Source: Desulforhopalus singaporensis
GTDB taxonomy: Bacteria; Desulfobacterota; Desulfobulbia; Desulfobulbales; Desulfocapsaceae
Assembly (NCBI RefSeq): GCF_900104445.1
Contig: NZ_FNJI01000007.1
Coordinates: 124,001 to 188,000, forward strand
Direction: 5' to 3'
DNA: 64,000 nt
The notes below the pieces were generated by a model. It had not been told where the DNA came from, searched no databases, and saw only the letters and a program-made list of their open reading frames with translations. Positions 32,464 through 46,206 of this stretch are shown in pieces; position 1 is the first letter of the stretch, and each line of letters begins with the position of its first letter. The translations under genes and the position numbers were made by a program.

Positions 32464-34371
32464 CTACTCATTGAGATCGATTTTCAGAATCTTGGCCCCC
32501 GGGTGCATGGTATCGCCTTTTTTGGCGCTGATGGCGGTAACGATCCCGGCCATCTCACACAGGATCGGGGTCTGCATCTTCATGGCCTCCATTATCGCCA
32601 CCCGGTCGCCGACCAGAACCTCCTGGCCTTCCTCCACGGAGATCTCAACAATTTTGCCGTTAAACGGAGAGCGGACGTCTCCGGCTTTTGCCAGATCGAT
32701 AATCTCTTCCTTGGTGAGGACCTGAACTGCCGCATCCCCTCCTGCAGCAGTCTTCTTCTGGTAGGTATAAATTGTCTGGTGATGATCGACCATGAGATAG
32801 ACGCTGGTCTCTCCGGAGTTGGTGACAGGAGAAGGCCCCACCTCGATCATATGCTCCTTGCCGTGATAATCGCGGAACGAGAGTTTTTCACCCTGATAAA
32901 AGCCCCCCTTGCGAAAAAAGATCGAGGGTGGCAGGACATGCACCTGGCCGTATTTCTCTTCAAATTTGAAAAAATCCACTGCATCGTTTGGGTGTTGCAG
33001 ATAGAGCACCAGCTGTTCGTCGGTGGGTTCAACCCCGATCAGCGACGACAGCTCATAGCGTTCCAGGGCAAGATCGATATCGGCGATCTCCTCAATACCG
33101 CCCTCTTCCTCAAGCACCTGCCGCCAGTTCTCCCCCAGAACCTTTTCGTAAATCCAATCTTCCGGCTGATAAAACGGGAACGGACCGTACTTGCCAAGCA
33201 GCAGGTTGCGCAGATCGCCCGACGGATTGCCGTACCTCTCTCCGTCGAGCACATTAGCGACGGCAGTAGTCCAGAGGATCTGGGATCCGGGGGTAACTGA
33301 CCAGTAGTTGCCCAGCTCTTTCTGCACCCGTGGCAGTTCTTTATGTAGTATCTCCGGCATCTTATCAAGAAATCCGCCTTTGGATGCCTGCTCCAGGCTG
33401 GACCCCATCGCCCCGCCCGGCAGCTTATGGATTTGCACTGTCGGTTGAAATCCCTTGATCTGCGATTCAAACTGCTCGTAATAGACCCGCTCGTCGCGAA
33501 TAATCTCTGAGGTTTCAATCACAGCGTCCTCATCCAGACCTTCCGGATGAAACCCATATTCCCTCAGGGTCTGCACCACCGACAGAATCGGCGGGGGCCC
33601 GTAAAAACCAGTAAATGCAGAGTCAGCCGCATCGACGATGGAAGCACCGTTCTTCACAGCCTCAACGATCCGACCCACGTCGTTTCCGTCGGTGTTGTGC
33701 CCATGGTAATGGATGGGAATATCACCAAAATTCTGCTTCAACGCGTCGACCAGCTCGCCAATCCGCACCGGGCTGCCGAGTCCGCCGTGATTTTTTATGC
33801 AGAGGGTTATATCCCTGCCGGTTACGTCAATAATTTCCTGTGCCTTTTTTACATAAAATTCGTTGGTGTGTTCAGGTCCTGTTGAAAAACAGAGGCACGG
33901 TTCGTTGAGCCTGCCCGCCCTCGCAACTTCCTCAAAAACAGCCGTCATGTTCGGGACATGATTGAGAAAATCAAAAGTACGCCACACATCCACGTATTTG
34001 GCAAACTCACGGACAGTAAACCTTACGATATTCTTCGGATAGGGCCGGTACCCGAACAGATTGACGCCGCGGCACAATGTCTGAAACATGGTGTTTGGCA
34101 TCTTCTCCCGTAATTTTCTCAGCTTGGTGAACGGGTTCACCTGCTTTCTGAGCATATCGACATGGATTGATGCCCCGCCGGTTATCTCCAGGGAAAAATA
34201 CCCGGCATTGTCTCTTTTTTCCGCCGCAATCAGATCGGTGTGAAGAAGTAGCCGGTTCTTGAAATCCGACTGCGACAGGTCGCGGGCGGTATTGGTGAGG
34301 TAATATCCCTTCGCGCTGCGCAGGGTGTCAACTATTTCTTTTGCCGGACTTCCCGGTATTATTCGTGCCAT
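32464..34371 (-). CDS. pycB: Pyruvate carboxylase subunit B / oxaloacetate decarboxylase alpha-type carboxyltransferase
   Basis: The 635-residue protein combines an N-terminal carboxyltransferase TIM barrel, with metal ligands in HYHGHNTDGND, and a conserved middle region. A C-terminal biotin carrier domain follows, with acceptor Lys598 in EAMKMQTP. It pairs with the ATP-dependent biotin carboxylase encoded 65 bases upstream, so the two probably form a two-subunit pyruvate carboxylase that makes oxaloacetate. A decarboxylase or transcarboxylase role cannot be excluded. AAGGA precedes the ATG at 34371. Confidence 0.9.
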   Translation of the reverse strand: MARIIPGSPAKEIVDTLRSAKGYYLTNTARDLSQSDFKNRLLLHTDLIAAEKRDNAGYFSLEITGGASIHVDMLRKQVNPFTKLRKLREKMPNTMFQTLCRGVNLFGYRPYPKNIVRFTVREFAKYVDVWRTFDFLNHVPNMTAVFEEVARAGRLNEPCLCFSTGPEHTNEFYVKKAQEIIDVTGRDITLCIKNHGGLGSPVRIGELVDALKQNFGDIPIHYHGHNTDGNDVGRIVEAVKNGASIVDAADSAFTGFYGPPPILSVVQTLREYGFHPEGLDEDAVIETSEIIRDERVYYEQFESQIKGFQPTVQIHKLPGGAMGSSLEQASKGGFLDKMPEILHKELPRVQKELGNYWSVTPGSQILWTTAVANVLDGERYGNPSGDLRNLLLGKYGPFPFYQPEDWIYEKVLGENWRQVLEEEGGIEEIADIDLALERYELSSLIGVEPTDEQLVLYLQHPNDAVDFFKFEEKYGQVHVLPPSIFFRKGGFYQGEKLSFRDYHGKEHMIEVGPSPVTNSGETSVYLMVDHHQTIYTYQKKTAAGGDAAVQVLTKEEIIDLAKAGDVRSPFNGKIVEISVEEGQEVLVGDRVAIMEAMKMQTPILCEMAGIVTAISAKKGDTMHPGAKILKIDLNE

Positions 34372-34436
34372 ATGTGAATCCTTTTATTTTTCAAAAAACA
34401 GCAGTACAAAAATTATTTATCAGCCTTAATAGTGCT

Positions 34437-35879
34437 TTACTTGGCAAAAGGATTTTCTTTTGCGTAATGAATTTCGGCCACAAACCTGGCCAGTTTACTG
34501 GCTTCGCTTGAATCCTCTTCATAATGAAAAATATACGGATGTGTGTCTATATACGAGGTATCAAAGTCCCCGTTCACGAAGTCCCGTTCATTGGCGATGT
34601 TCTGGTAGAACGGGATCGTCGTCTTCGGGCCGCTGATGGTGAAGTTGGCAAGACATCGCCTGAGACGCCCCACGGTCTCTTCCCAGGTAAAGCCGTGGAC
34701 GGTCAGCTTTACGAGGAGTGAATCGTAAACCTCGGGGATTATGTATCCCTGATAGACAAAACCGTCGAGCCGTACCCCGAACCCGCCGGTGGAGCGGTAG
34801 ACAGACACTTTTTTTCCGCCCTCCGGCATGAAATTATTTTTCGGATCCTCCGCGTTGATCCTCACTTCAATGGCATGCCCCCTGATATTCACATCCTCTT
34901 GGCCAAAAGAGAGCGGCTTGCCGAAAGCTATATTGATCTGGTTTCTTACGATATCGATACCCGTTATCATTTCGGTTACGGTGTGCTCTACCTGGACCCG
35001 GGTGTTGATCTCCATGAAATAGTAGTTCATGTCGCTGTCGATCAAGAACTCCACCGTACCTGCGTTGAGATAGTTCGCCGCCTTGGCGGCCAGAACCGCG
35101 GTTTCGCAGATATTGTCGAGAAGTTCCTTATTTTGTATCATCGATGGAGCAATCTCCACCAGCTTCTGGTTGCGACGCTGGATGGAGCAGTCTCTCGTTC
35201 CCAGGTGGAGGGTCTTGCCGAAACTGTCGGCCAGGATCTGAACTTCCACATGTTTTGGGTTCACCACCACCTTTTCGAGGTAGACGGAGTCGTCGTTAAA
35301 CGCCGCCAGCGCCTCCGCCCTGGCTACGGGGATCTGCTCCACCATGTCCTTGTCCGACTCAATCCGGCGTATTCCCCGTCCCCCGCCGCCAGAGGTTGCC
35401 TTGAGCATAACCGGATATCCGTACTTTTCAGCAAATCCAAGCGCTTCCCTGATCCCTTCTTTACCCTGGGACAGATTTGCGGTGCCGGGCACCATCGGGA
35501 TTTTCGCATCACCCATTATCTTCCGTGCTATTACCTTGTTTCCAAGGTTGGATATAATCTCGGAGGACGGACCGATAAATATCACCCCGGACGCTTCACA
35601 CGCCTTGGCAAAGTAGGGGTTTTCGGCTAAAAAGCCGTAGCCGGGATGGATTGCAGCCGCTCCCGATTTTTTCGCCGCCCGTATGATCTTGTCGATATTG
35701 AGATAATCACTCCTCGGTCCCGGCCCGAGACAGACAGCCTCGTCGGCAATGCGAATGTGGCTCGACATCTCATCCGGCGTTTCATAAACTGCTATCGCTT
35801 CGTAGCCAAGCTCCTGTATTGCCCTGATCAGGCGAATAGCGATTTCCCCACGATTTGCTACCAGTATTCTAGTTTTCAC
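34437..35879 (-). CDS. pycA: Biotin carboxylase subunit (pyruvate carboxylase subunit A type)
   Basis: The 480-residue ATP-grasp enzyme carboxylates biotin with bicarbonate and ATP. It has the N-terminal ANRGEIAIRLIRA motif, the glycine-rich ATP loop GGGGRGIR, the biotin-carboxylase core motif FMEINTRVQVEH and HVEVQILADS. The start is a GTG at 35879 with AGGAAC upstream. The neighbour is a pyruvate-type carboxyltransferase rather than acetyl-CoA carboxylase subunits, which favours pycA over accC. Confidence 0.92.
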   Translation of the reverse strand: MKTRILVANRGEIAIRLIRAIQELGYEAIAVYETPDEMSSHIRIADEAVCLGPGPRSDYLNIDKIIRAAKKSGAAAIHPGYGFLAENPYFAKACEASGVIFIGPSSEIISNLGNKVIARKIMGDAKIPMVPGTANLSQGKEGIREALGFAEKYGYPVMLKATSGGGGRGIRRIESDKDMVEQIPVARAEALAAFNDDSVYLEKVVVNPKHVEVQILADSFGKTLHLGTRDCSIQRRNQKLVEIAPSMIQNKELLDNICETAVLAAKAANYLNAGTVEFLIDSDMNYYFMEINTRVQVEHTVTEMITGIDIVRNQINIAFGKPLSFGQEDVNIRGHAIEVRINAEDPKNNFMPEGGKKVSVYRSTGGFGVRLDGFVYQGYIIPEVYDSLLVKLTVHGFTWEETVGRLRRCLANFTISGPKTTIPFYQNIANERDFVNGDFDTSYIDTHPYIFHYEEDSSEASKLARFVAEIHYAKENPFAK

Positions 35880-36132
35880 TTTTGTTCCTCATACTATATG
35901 ACAAAATTCTCAGAAACTTTTCCAGGCCTCTTCCCTGTCTCCAGAAATGGTACGGACCGGCTCACAAAAGTTCCGTATAGACCTTCTATCCCCTCGTTGT
36001 AAGTAATCCGGCAGGACGGCGCAGTCACCTTCACTGCATCCGGGCACCAATGACGCGAATTGGAAAGTTACGAGCCGTTCAGCAGACAAGCACAATAATC
36101 AAATTCAATGATCCAATCAATAAGCAAAATCA

Positions 36133-36160
36133 AACATAGTCTTTTTTTTATCAATGTCAA
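36133..36160 (-). promoter_or_regulatory. Predicted promoter of pycA-pycB
   Basis: On the minus strand a perfect TTGACA (36155-36160) is followed after 16 bases by TATGTT (36133-36138). The leader to the GTG start would be about 245 bases. The -10 match is only moderate. Confidence 0.4.
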
Positions 36161-36238
36161 CAGCACCAAGAACGACTGCTATTATCAGTGGTTACCTGAA
36201 ATTCTTCTGACTACCCCAACCATGGTATCCGAATAAGG

Positions 36239-36268
36239 TTGACTAACCGGGCTTCGTCAAGTTATATT
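36239..36268 (+). promoter_or_regulatory. Predicted promoter of carA-carB
   Basis: TTGACT (36239-36244) and TATATT (36263-36268) are separated by 18 bases. Transcription would begin near 36275, giving a leader of about 200 bases before carA. Confidence 0.5.
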
Positions 36269-36477
36269 TTAGAGTTTTGTCTGCACGGCCAGAGGGACAA
36301 AAAAAACACCACCCTCCACTTGCTTCAAATGCATTCAGAACGGATCGCCGGCGACTCCGCGACACCGATGAGTAGACCGGAAAACAGCATGTACGGGTAA
36401 ACCACACCCTCCAATCATTCTCAGCAGCCACCACGGTACACCGATGACCACGGCGCAAAATTAGAGGACAGACTGCC

Positions 36478-37590
36478 ATGAAAGCAATCATCGCCCTGGA
36501 AGACGGGACCACCTTTGAAGGGCAATCATTTACCGGCCACGGAGAAGCTGTAGGTGAAATAGTTTTCAACACTTCACTCAGCGGCTATCAAGAAGTTCTG
36601 ACAGACCCATCCTACACCGGTCAGCTGGTCACAATGACCTATCCGCTGATCGGAAACTACGGGATCAACCCGGAAGACATGGAGTCGGCAGCCGTCCACC
36701 CAAAGGCGTTTCTCGTCAAAGAATACAATTCGTTTCCCTCAAATTACCGCTCGACCAAGACCCTGGCCCAGTTCTTAAATGAATTTGACGTCCTCGGCGT
36801 GGAAGGATTCGATACCAGAGCCCTGGTTCGCCATATCCGCAGCCAGGGGGCGATGAAGGCGATTGTCTCGACCAGGGATCTCGACACCGCTTCCCTGATA
36901 AGAAGAGCCGGAGAATGGTCCGGCCTGGTCGGTCAGGACATGGTAAAAAGAGTCACCTGCACCGAGCCGTACGGCTGGAGCGACAACGGACCGGTGACGA
37001 TGTCCTCTTTTGCCGAGACCACGGGCAAGAAATTCAAGGTGGTGGCGTTTGACTTCGGCATAAAATACAACCAGCTGCGCATACTCGCAGAAAAAAATTG
37101 CCAGGTTATCGTCGTCCCTGCGACTACCACCGCAGAACAGGTACTGGCAATGAATCCCGACGGTATCTTTCTGTCCAACGGGCCCGGAGATCCCGAAGGG
37201 GTCGAGGGAGTGGTGGACACCGTCCGTTTCCTCCTTGGCAAAAAGCCGATATTCGGGATCTGCCTCGGACACCAGATGCTCGGCCTTGCCTACGGCGGCT
37301 CGGCCTATAAGCTCAAGTTCGGACACCGGGGCGGCAATCAGCCGGTCAAGGACCTCACCACCGGACATGTCGAAATCACCTCCCAGAACCATGGGTTCTG
37401 CATTGACGAAAAGACCCTTCCGGGAGATGAAGTAGAGATAACGCATATAAATCTTAACGACAACAGCCTCGAAGGAATGCGGCACCGGAAATACCCGGCA
37501 TTTTCCGTCCAGTATCATCCGGAATATGCTCCTGGCCCGCACGATGCAAAATATCTCTTTGATCGTTTCATCAACATGATGTGCAACTGA
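36478..37590 (+). CDS. carA: Carbamoyl-phosphate synthase small subunit
   Basis: The 370-residue glutaminase subunit releases ammonia from glutamine for carbamoyl phosphate synthesis, feeding pyrimidines and arginine. The N-terminal small-subunit domain is typical. The class I glutamine amidotransferase domain has its catalytic Cys in [16 protein letters not shown] and the His-Glu pair in [14 protein letters not shown] precedes the ATG. carB follows 70 bases downstream. Confidence 0.97.
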   Translation: MKAIIALEDGTTFEGQSFTGHGEAVGEIVFNTSLSGYQEVLTDPSYTGQLVTMTYPLIGNYGINPEDMESAAVHPKAFLVKEYNSFPSNYRSTKTLAQFLNEFDVLGVEGFDTRALVRHIRSQGAMKAIVSTRDLDTASLIRRAGEWSGLVGQDMVKRVTCTEPYGWSDNGPVTMSSFAETTGKKFKVVAFDFGIKYNQLRILAEKNCQVIVVPATTTAEQVLAMNPDGIFLSNGPGDPEGVEGVVDTVRFLLGKKPIFGICLGHQMLGLAYGGSAYKLKFGHRGGNQPVKDLTTGHVEITSQNHGFCIDEKTLPGDEVEITHINLNDNSLEGMRHRKYPAFSVQYHPEYAPGPHDAKYLFDRFINMMCN

Positions 37591-37660
37591 CAGCGCTTCC
37601 CGTTGCCCCATTTACTCAGCCCCAAAGGGTTTTAAAACTTCAGAGCAAAATTATCAGATC

Positions 37661-40873
<3,213 letters not shown>

Positions 40874-41048
40874 TCTATATGACAGGGTAAAATATCGTCA
40901 TTTTGCACCTCGACATTTTGCAATTAATATTTACCGTTAGGTTGCGTGGGGAAATTCCCCGGGGAGATTGCTGCGTCGATTAGCCATATCGGCAGTTCCG
41001 GCAACTAGTACTGTAACGTGGTGATTTGCACCCTAACCATGAACCACT

Positions 41049-41061
41049 GGAGGGTTCGTTG
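41049..41061 (+). promoter_or_regulatory. Ribosome binding site that sets a TTG start for ftsH
   Basis: GGAGGG at 41049-41054 is followed four bases later by TTG at 41059-41061. Starting there gives a FtsH N-terminus of the usual form ([15 protein letters not shown]). The upstream in-frame TTG at 41026 has no ribosome site and adds 11 residues that are unlike family members. Confidence 0.8.
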
Positions 41062-43098
41062 AATACTTTTTACAAAAACCTCAGCATGTGGCTGGTGATT
41101 GGCCTTACCATGATCCTGCTTTTCAACCTTTTCAACAAACCACAGGGGAATACATCCTCGCTTACCTACAGCGAATTCATGTCTTCCGTTGAAAACAAGT
41201 CCATAAACCGGGTAATCATCAGCGGTGACACCATATCAGGCACTCTGCTGAACGGCAAACCGTTTCAGACAATCTATCCCGCAAACGACACAGACCTGAT
41301 CAGGATCCTTAGAGATTCCGGGGTCGACATGACCGTTAAGGAGACCCAGAAAGACTCCTGGCTGATGACCATTTTTGTCTCCTGGTTCCCGATGCTGCTG
41401 CTTATCGGTGTATGGGTCTTTTTTATGCGCCAGATGCAGGGCGGCGGCAAGGGGGGCGCCCTGTCCTTTGGTAAAAACAGGGCCCGGCTCACCGAACAGA
41501 GCGACAACAAGGTAACCTTTGACGACGTGGCCGGCATTGACGAAGCAAAAGAAGAGCTGGAAGAGATCGTGGAGTTCCTGAAAGACCCCGGCAAATTCAC
41601 TTCACTCGGCGGTCGCATCCCTACAGGAGTGCTCCTTGCCGGCGCACCGGGTACCGGAAAGACCCTGCTGGCAAAGGCGATAGCCGGGGAAGCCGACGTG
41701 CCGTTTTTTTCAATTTCCGGCTCCGATTTCGTTGAGATGTTTGTCGGTGTCGGTGCCTCGCGGGTACGTGATATGTTCGCGCAGGGCAAAAAAAGCGCGC
41801 CGTGCATTATTTTCATTGATGAGATCGACGCCGTAGGGAGACACCGTGGTGCCGGACTTGGCGGCGGCCATGACGAACGAGAGCAGACACTCAACCAGCT
41901 GCTGGTGGAGATGGACGGTTTCGAGACCAATGACGGCGTCATCATAGTTGCCGCAACCAACCGCCCGGACGTGCTTGACCCCGCGCTGCTGCGCCCGGGC
42001 AGGTTCGACCGGCAGGTTATCGTCCCGGTTCCCGATGTCGGAGGCCGTAAGAAGATCCTTGAGATTTACGCCAGAAAAACCAAAATGTCTCCGGAAGTCG
42101 ATCTTGAGATCCTCGCCAGGGGCACCCCCGGTTTTTCCGGAGCGGATCTTGAAAACCTGGTCAACGAGGCTGCGTTAATGGCGGCACGCTCGGGAGCCAA
42201 GGAGATCGATCTTGAGCTTCTGGAAAAGGCAAAGGACAAGATCATGATGGGTGCGGAAAGGCGTTCCATGATAATCAGCGAGAAGGAGAAAGAGGTAACC
42301 GCCTACCATGAAGCGGGGCACGCCCTCATTGCATGGCTTCTTCCCGGCACCGACCCGATTCACAAGGTGACTATCATACCGCGGGGGCGAGCGCTTGGCC
42401 TTACCATGCAGCTTCCGACCGACGACAAGTACACCCATACCAAGAGCTATCTCGAAAACCAGATATGTATCCTCTACGGAGGCAGGCTTGCGGAAAAACT
42501 CATCTTTGACGAGATCACCACCGGGGCCGGAAACGATATCGAGCGTGCGTCGGGGCTTGCCCGCAAAATGGTGTGTGAATGGGGCATGAGCGATGAGCTG
42601 GGCGCACTTGCCTACGGTAAAAAGGAAGAACAGATTTTCCTGGGCAAGGATATCGCCCAGCACCGTGATTTCAGTGAAGATACCGCCAGGCAGATCGACA
42701 TTGCCGTACGCAAAATCATCGACAAAGCGATGGACACCGTATCGACCCAGCTCAACGAACATCGCGATATTCTTGAGCAGATGTCAGTTGAGCTTTTGGA
42801 AAAAGAGACCATCGTGCTCTCAGATATGGAAAGGATTATAGAACAGCTGCGTCCCGGCAAGTACAGCGATAAAATGTCCGCCAAAAACAAGCCTGTCAAA
42901 CCGTCTCAGACCCCGATCAGTGACGCCATGACAGAGTTCAGCGTCCAAGAGAAAACAAGCGACGACGTTGCGCCAGCCGACAGCACCACCGTTGATGGCC
43001 AAGCCGATGCAGCCGCCTCACCGATCCAGGGAGACACCCCTGGAAACGCTGCTGGCGAGATCAATCCAGATGAGCAGGATCCGGCAAAAAATGGATGA
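41059..43098 (+). CDS. ftsH: ATP-dependent zinc metalloprotease FtsH
   Basis: The 679-residue membrane AAA+ protease degrades misfolded membrane and some cytosolic proteins. It has two N-terminal membrane spans with a small periplasmic domain between them, Walker A GAPGTGKT, Walker [11 protein letters not shown], the SRH region, and the zinc motif HEAGH. A long, low-complexity acidic tail of about 70 residues, rich in Pro and Ala, follows. TTG start chosen by the GGAGGG site. The stop overlaps the start of folP by eight bases. Confidence 0.97.
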   Translation: MNTFYKNLSMWLVIGLTMILLFNLFNKPQGNTSSLTYSEFMSSVENKSINRVIISGDTISGTLLNGKPFQTIYPANDTDLIRILRDSGVDMTVKETQKDSWLMTIFVSWFPMLLLIGVWVFFMRQMQGGGKGGALSFGKNRARLTEQSDNKVTFDDVAGIDEAKEELEEIVEFLKDPGKFTSLGGRIPTGVLLAGAPGTGKTLLAKAIAGEADVPFFSISGSDFVEMFVGVGASRVRDMFAQGKKSAPCIIFIDEIDAVGRHRGAGLGGGHDEREQTLNQLLVEMDGFETNDGVIIVAATNRPDVLDPALLRPGRFDRQVIVPVPDVGGRKKILEIYARKTKMSPEVDLEILARGTPGFSGADLENLVNEAALMAARSGAKEIDLELLEKAKDKIMMGAERRSMIISEKEKEVTAYHEAGHALIAWLLPGTDPIHKVTIIPRGRALGLTMQLPTDDKYTHTKSYLENQICILYGGRLAEKLIFDEITTGAGNDIERASGLARKMVCEWGMSDELGALAYGKKEEQIFLGKDIAQHRDFSEDTARQIDIAVRKIIDKAMDTVSTQLNEHRDILEQMSVELLEKETIVLSDMERIIEQLRPGKYSDKMSAKNKPVKPSQTPISDAMTEFSVQEKTSDDVAPADSTTVDGQADAAASPIQGDTPGNAAGEINPDEQDPAKNG

Positions 43099-43900
43099 TA
43101 CAAAAATCAAGATAATGGGCGTCCTTAACGTGACGCCCGACTCTTTTTCCGACGGTGGCCTGTACGCTTCATTTGAGACAGCCTGTGCCCAGGCTGAGAA
43201 GATGATCGCCGAAGGCGCCGCCATTCTCGATATTGGCGGCGAATCGACCCGACCCTTTTCTGATCCGGTCAGCACCGACGAAGAGCTTAAACGGGTAATC
43301 CCCGTAATTGAGGCGATTCGCCAAAAACACGATATCCCCATCTCCATCGATACCATGAAAATGGAGGTGGCAAAAAAGGCCATTGCTGCCGGTGCGACGA
43401 TAATCAACGACGTGTCCGCCCTGAGGGGTGATCCGCGCATGGGTGAGCTGGCCGCCGATACCAGGGCTGACGTTATCCTTATGCATATGCAGGGAACCCC
43501 CGCCGATATGCAGGTAAAACCCACCTACGACAATGTCGTTGAAGAGATCATCGACTTTTTCAAAGAGCGAATCGATTACGCCCTCGGCTGCGGCATTTCG
43601 CGAGACAGGATCATTGTCGATCCCGGTATCGGTTTCGGCAAAAATCTTGCCCACAACCTCTCGATTCTCAAACACCTGGACAGATTCGCTACGCTGGGTC
43701 TTCCAGTGATGCTGGCTCATAGCAGAAAACGGTTCCTCGGAGAAATCACCGGCGTTCAGGCGGAAATTGAAAGGGATATAGCCACAGCAGTCGTTGCCGC
43801 TGTCTGTGCCGCCAAAACGATCGACTACGTCAGGGTACATGACGTGGCTACCACCCGGCAGGCGATCAGGCTCGCCGAAGCGATCGATTGCGCCAGGTAA
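43091..43900 (+). CDS. folP: Dihydropteroate synthase
   Basis: The 269-residue TIM-barrel enzyme joins p-aminobenzoate to dihydropterin pyrophosphate in folate synthesis and is the sulfonamide target. The family signatures are MGVLNVTPDSFSDGG at the start and ILDIGGESTRP. Later come the conserved IDPGIGFGK-like VDPGIGFGKN and AHSRKRF. The ATG at 43091 lies inside the last codons of ftsH, so translation is coupled; a longer frame upstream to 42968 runs through ftsH in another frame and is not used. Confidence 0.96.
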   Translation: MDDTKIKIMGVLNVTPDSFSDGGLYASFETACAQAEKMIAEGAAILDIGGESTRPFSDPVSTDEELKRVIPVIEAIRQKHDIPISIDTMKMEVAKKAIAAGATIINDVSALRGDPRMGELAADTRADVILMHMQGTPADMQVKPTYDNVVEEIIDFFKERIDYALGCGISRDRIIVDPGIGFGKNLAHNLSILKHLDRFATLGLPVMLAHSRKRFLGEITGVQAEIERDIATAVVAAVCAAKTIDYVRVHDVATTRQAIRLAEAIDCAR

Positions 43901-44027
43901 CGCTACCATTTTACGGTGACACCAGTTATGGGGGAATCAACGACCACATCCTCCAGGGTCGCAAGTGCTGGCGCCACCTGGGCGCCTGAAACTTGACCCG
44001 TTTTTCCACAACCGATATTCCGCCGTC

Positions 44028-46139
44028 ATGCACTGTTCTACTATTGCCGCAACTCTGGATCTCACCTTGCAGCAGGTGCAAAACACCCTTGATCTGCTCA
44101 ACTCAGGAGCAACCACTCCTTTTATCGCCAGATATCGTAAAGAGGCCACCGGCAGCCTTGACGAAGTTGCCATAGCCGCAATAGAGGACCAGTTCCATAA
44201 ACTCGAAGAGATTGACAAGAGAAGACGGACCATTGTCGAGTCTCTTGAAAAAAACGAGCTTCTGAGCAATGAGCTTGCAAGAAAAATAGAAGCCGCCGCC
44301 ACACTCACCGAGCTCGAAGACATCTACCTCCCCTATCGGCCAAAACGTAAGACCAGGGCGTTGATTGCAAGGGCCAAGGGGCTGGAAGAACTTGGTGGAG
44401 CAATTTATGAAGGCCAAGAGAACCTACCTATTTCGTCGTACCTTAAAAACGCTACTGTTGCCGACACCGAAGAAGCTCTGGCCGGGGCTAGAGACATCAT
44501 CGCCGAGAATATAGCCGAACACGGACCGACCCGGGACGCACTGCGCCAACTCTTTGTCAAAGAAGGTCGGATAGTTTCCACTGTTGTTAAGAAGATGGAG
44601 GAGCAGGGAAACAAATACAAAGACTACTTTGACTGGCAGGAACCGGCGGCGGTGGCGCCTGGTCACCGGCTGCTGGCAATGTTTCGCGGAGAACGGGAAA
44701 AAGTTCTGCATCTGTCTCTTGCCCCACCCCCTGACAGCAGTCTGCGGCTAATTGCGAGACTTCACCTCAAACCGGGCCGGTGGCAACGGGAGCTGAGCAG
44801 TGCCATTGAAGACAGTTACAAACGCCTTCTCGGCCCCTCCCTGGAAAATGAATTTAGTGCAAACCTGAAATCACGTGCTGAAGACGAGGCGATTGAGGTG
44901 TTCTGCAATAACCTCAGGCAGCTTCTTCTCGCCCCTCCTCTTGGACAGAAAAGGGTCCTCGCCATCGACCCCGGCTATCGTACCGGCGCCAAGGTGGTGT
45001 GCCTCGACCAGAACGGGCGGTTTCTCGAGACTACCACTATTTTCCCGACCTTCGGCGGGGCCAGGAAAAAAGAGGCGGAAAATGAAATTCGGCGGCTCGT
45101 CGCCACCCACGCCATTGAGGCGGTGGGGATCGGCAACGGCACGGCCGGACGTGAGACCGAGATGTTTATCCGCGAACTCAGGCTGGGCAAAGATATCGTC
45201 ATCACCATGGTAAACGAAGACGGCGCCTCCATCTACTCGGCTTCGGCAATTGCCAGAGAAGAGTTTGGCGATCAGGATATTACCGTGAGGGGAGCCATCT
45301 CCATTGGCAGACGGCTTCAGGACCCTCTTGCGGAGCTGGTCAAGATCGACCCGAAATCAATTGGGGTTGGACAGTATCAGCACGATGTGAATCAAGCCAA
45401 GCTGAAAAGGGCCCTTGACCGGGTGGTCGAGCATTGCGTCAACAGCGTAGGGGTGGAACTCAACAGCGCCAGCGCCGCGCTGCTTGTCCATGTTGCCGGC
45501 CTGGGCACAACCCTGGCGCACAATATCATCGATTACCGCAACGAAAACGGTCCGTTCGGTAACCGTAAAGAGCTGCTGAAAGTCTCCCGGCTGGGCAATA
45601 AAGCGTTCGAACAGTGCGCAGGCTTTCTACGCATCCGCACCAGTACCAACCCACTTGACGCAAGCGGGGTGCATCCGGAACGTTACCCGCTGGTGGAGAC
45701 CATGGCCCGGGACCTCGGCGTAAGTGTCAAAAAGCTGCTGGCCTCCCCTGCGCTTATTGACAGCATCGACCTGGACCGATACACCAGCGACTCGGTGGGG
45801 CTGCCCACCCTGAAAGATATCGTCGAAGAGCTTGCCAAACCGGGCCGTGACCCGAGACAGGAGTATCAGAATTTTCGCTTCGACGAATCCATTCATTGCA
45901 TGGAGGATCTGCAGGAAGGGATGATACTTCCGGCGATCATCACCAATATTACCCGCTTCGGAGCCTTCGCCGATATTGGCATTAAGCAGGACGGACTGAT
46001 CCATATAAGCCAGCTTGCCGACCGTTTCGTCAAGGATCCGGGAGAAGTTGTCAAGCTCGGTCAGCAGGTGAAGGTCCGGGTAGAGCAGATCGACAACATT
46101 CGGCGCCGAATATCGCTTTCGATGAAGAACGTCAAGTAA
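44028..46139 (+). CDS. tex: Tex-family S1 RNA-binding transcription accessory protein
   Basis: The 703-residue protein has the Tex N-terminal helical domain, with TPFIARYRKEATG near residue 30. A YqgF-like RNase H fold (VLAIDPGYRTGAKVV), a helix-hairpin-helix region (NENGPFGNRKELLKV) and a C-terminal S1 domain (GMILPAIITNITRFGAFADI) follow. Tex binds nucleic acid and affects transcription and stress survival in other bacteria. The ATG at 44028 aligns with family N-termini. It converges with the deacetylase-like gene. Confidence 0.95.
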   Translation: MHCSTIAATLDLTLQQVQNTLDLLNSGATTPFIARYRKEATGSLDEVAIAAIEDQFHKLEEIDKRRRTIVESLEKNELLSNELARKIEAAATLTELEDIYLPYRPKRKTRALIARAKGLEELGGAIYEGQENLPISSYLKNATVADTEEALAGARDIIAENIAEHGPTRDALRQLFVKEGRIVSTVVKKMEEQGNKYKDYFDWQEPAAVAPGHRLLAMFRGEREKVLHLSLAPPPDSSLRLIARLHLKPGRWQRELSSAIEDSYKRLLGPSLENEFSANLKSRAEDEAIEVFCNNLRQLLLAPPLGQKRVLAIDPGYRTGAKVVCLDQNGRFLETTTIFPTFGGARKKEAENEIRRLVATHAIEAVGIGNGTAGRETEMFIRELRLGKDIVITMVNEDGASIYSASAIAREEFGDQDITVRGAISIGRRLQDPLAELVKIDPKSIGVGQYQHDVNQAKLKRALDRVVEHCVNSVGVELNSASAALLVHVAGLGTTLAHNIIDYRNENGPFGNRKELLKVSRLGNKAFEQCAGFLRIRTSTNPLDASGVHPERYPLVETMARDLGVSVKKLLASPALIDSIDLDRYTSDSVGLPTLKDIVEELAKPGRDPRQEYQNFRFDESIHCMEDLQEGMILPAIITNITRFGAFADIGIKQDGLIHISQLADRFVKDPGEVVKLGQQVKVRVEQIDNIRRRISLSMKNVK

Positions 46140-46206
46140 ATTTCACTTTTCGACACGTCCGGAGCAGTATCCGGCGGCTTCCCCCGACTCGCTTGCAAAA
46201 CGGTTA

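Larger units (their letters stand above)
35880..36477. other. Long divergent intergenic region between pycA and carA
   Basis: These 598 bases contain no gene I can support. They hold outward promoters for both flanking operons (listed separately), a run of eight T residues near 36142, and, downstream of the carA promoter, a roughly 200-base untranslated leader. Confidence 0.7.

Noticed and set aside
35646-36095. Short open frames in the pycA-carA intergenic region
   Set aside because: They lack ribosome sites and recognisable sequence, and the plus-strand one overlaps pycA.
40948-40964. GGGGAAATTCCCC and overlapping CCCCGGGG upstream of ftsH as a terminator or heat-shock operator
   Set aside because: No T run follows and it does not match CIRCE or a sigma-32 promoter. 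It may be chance.
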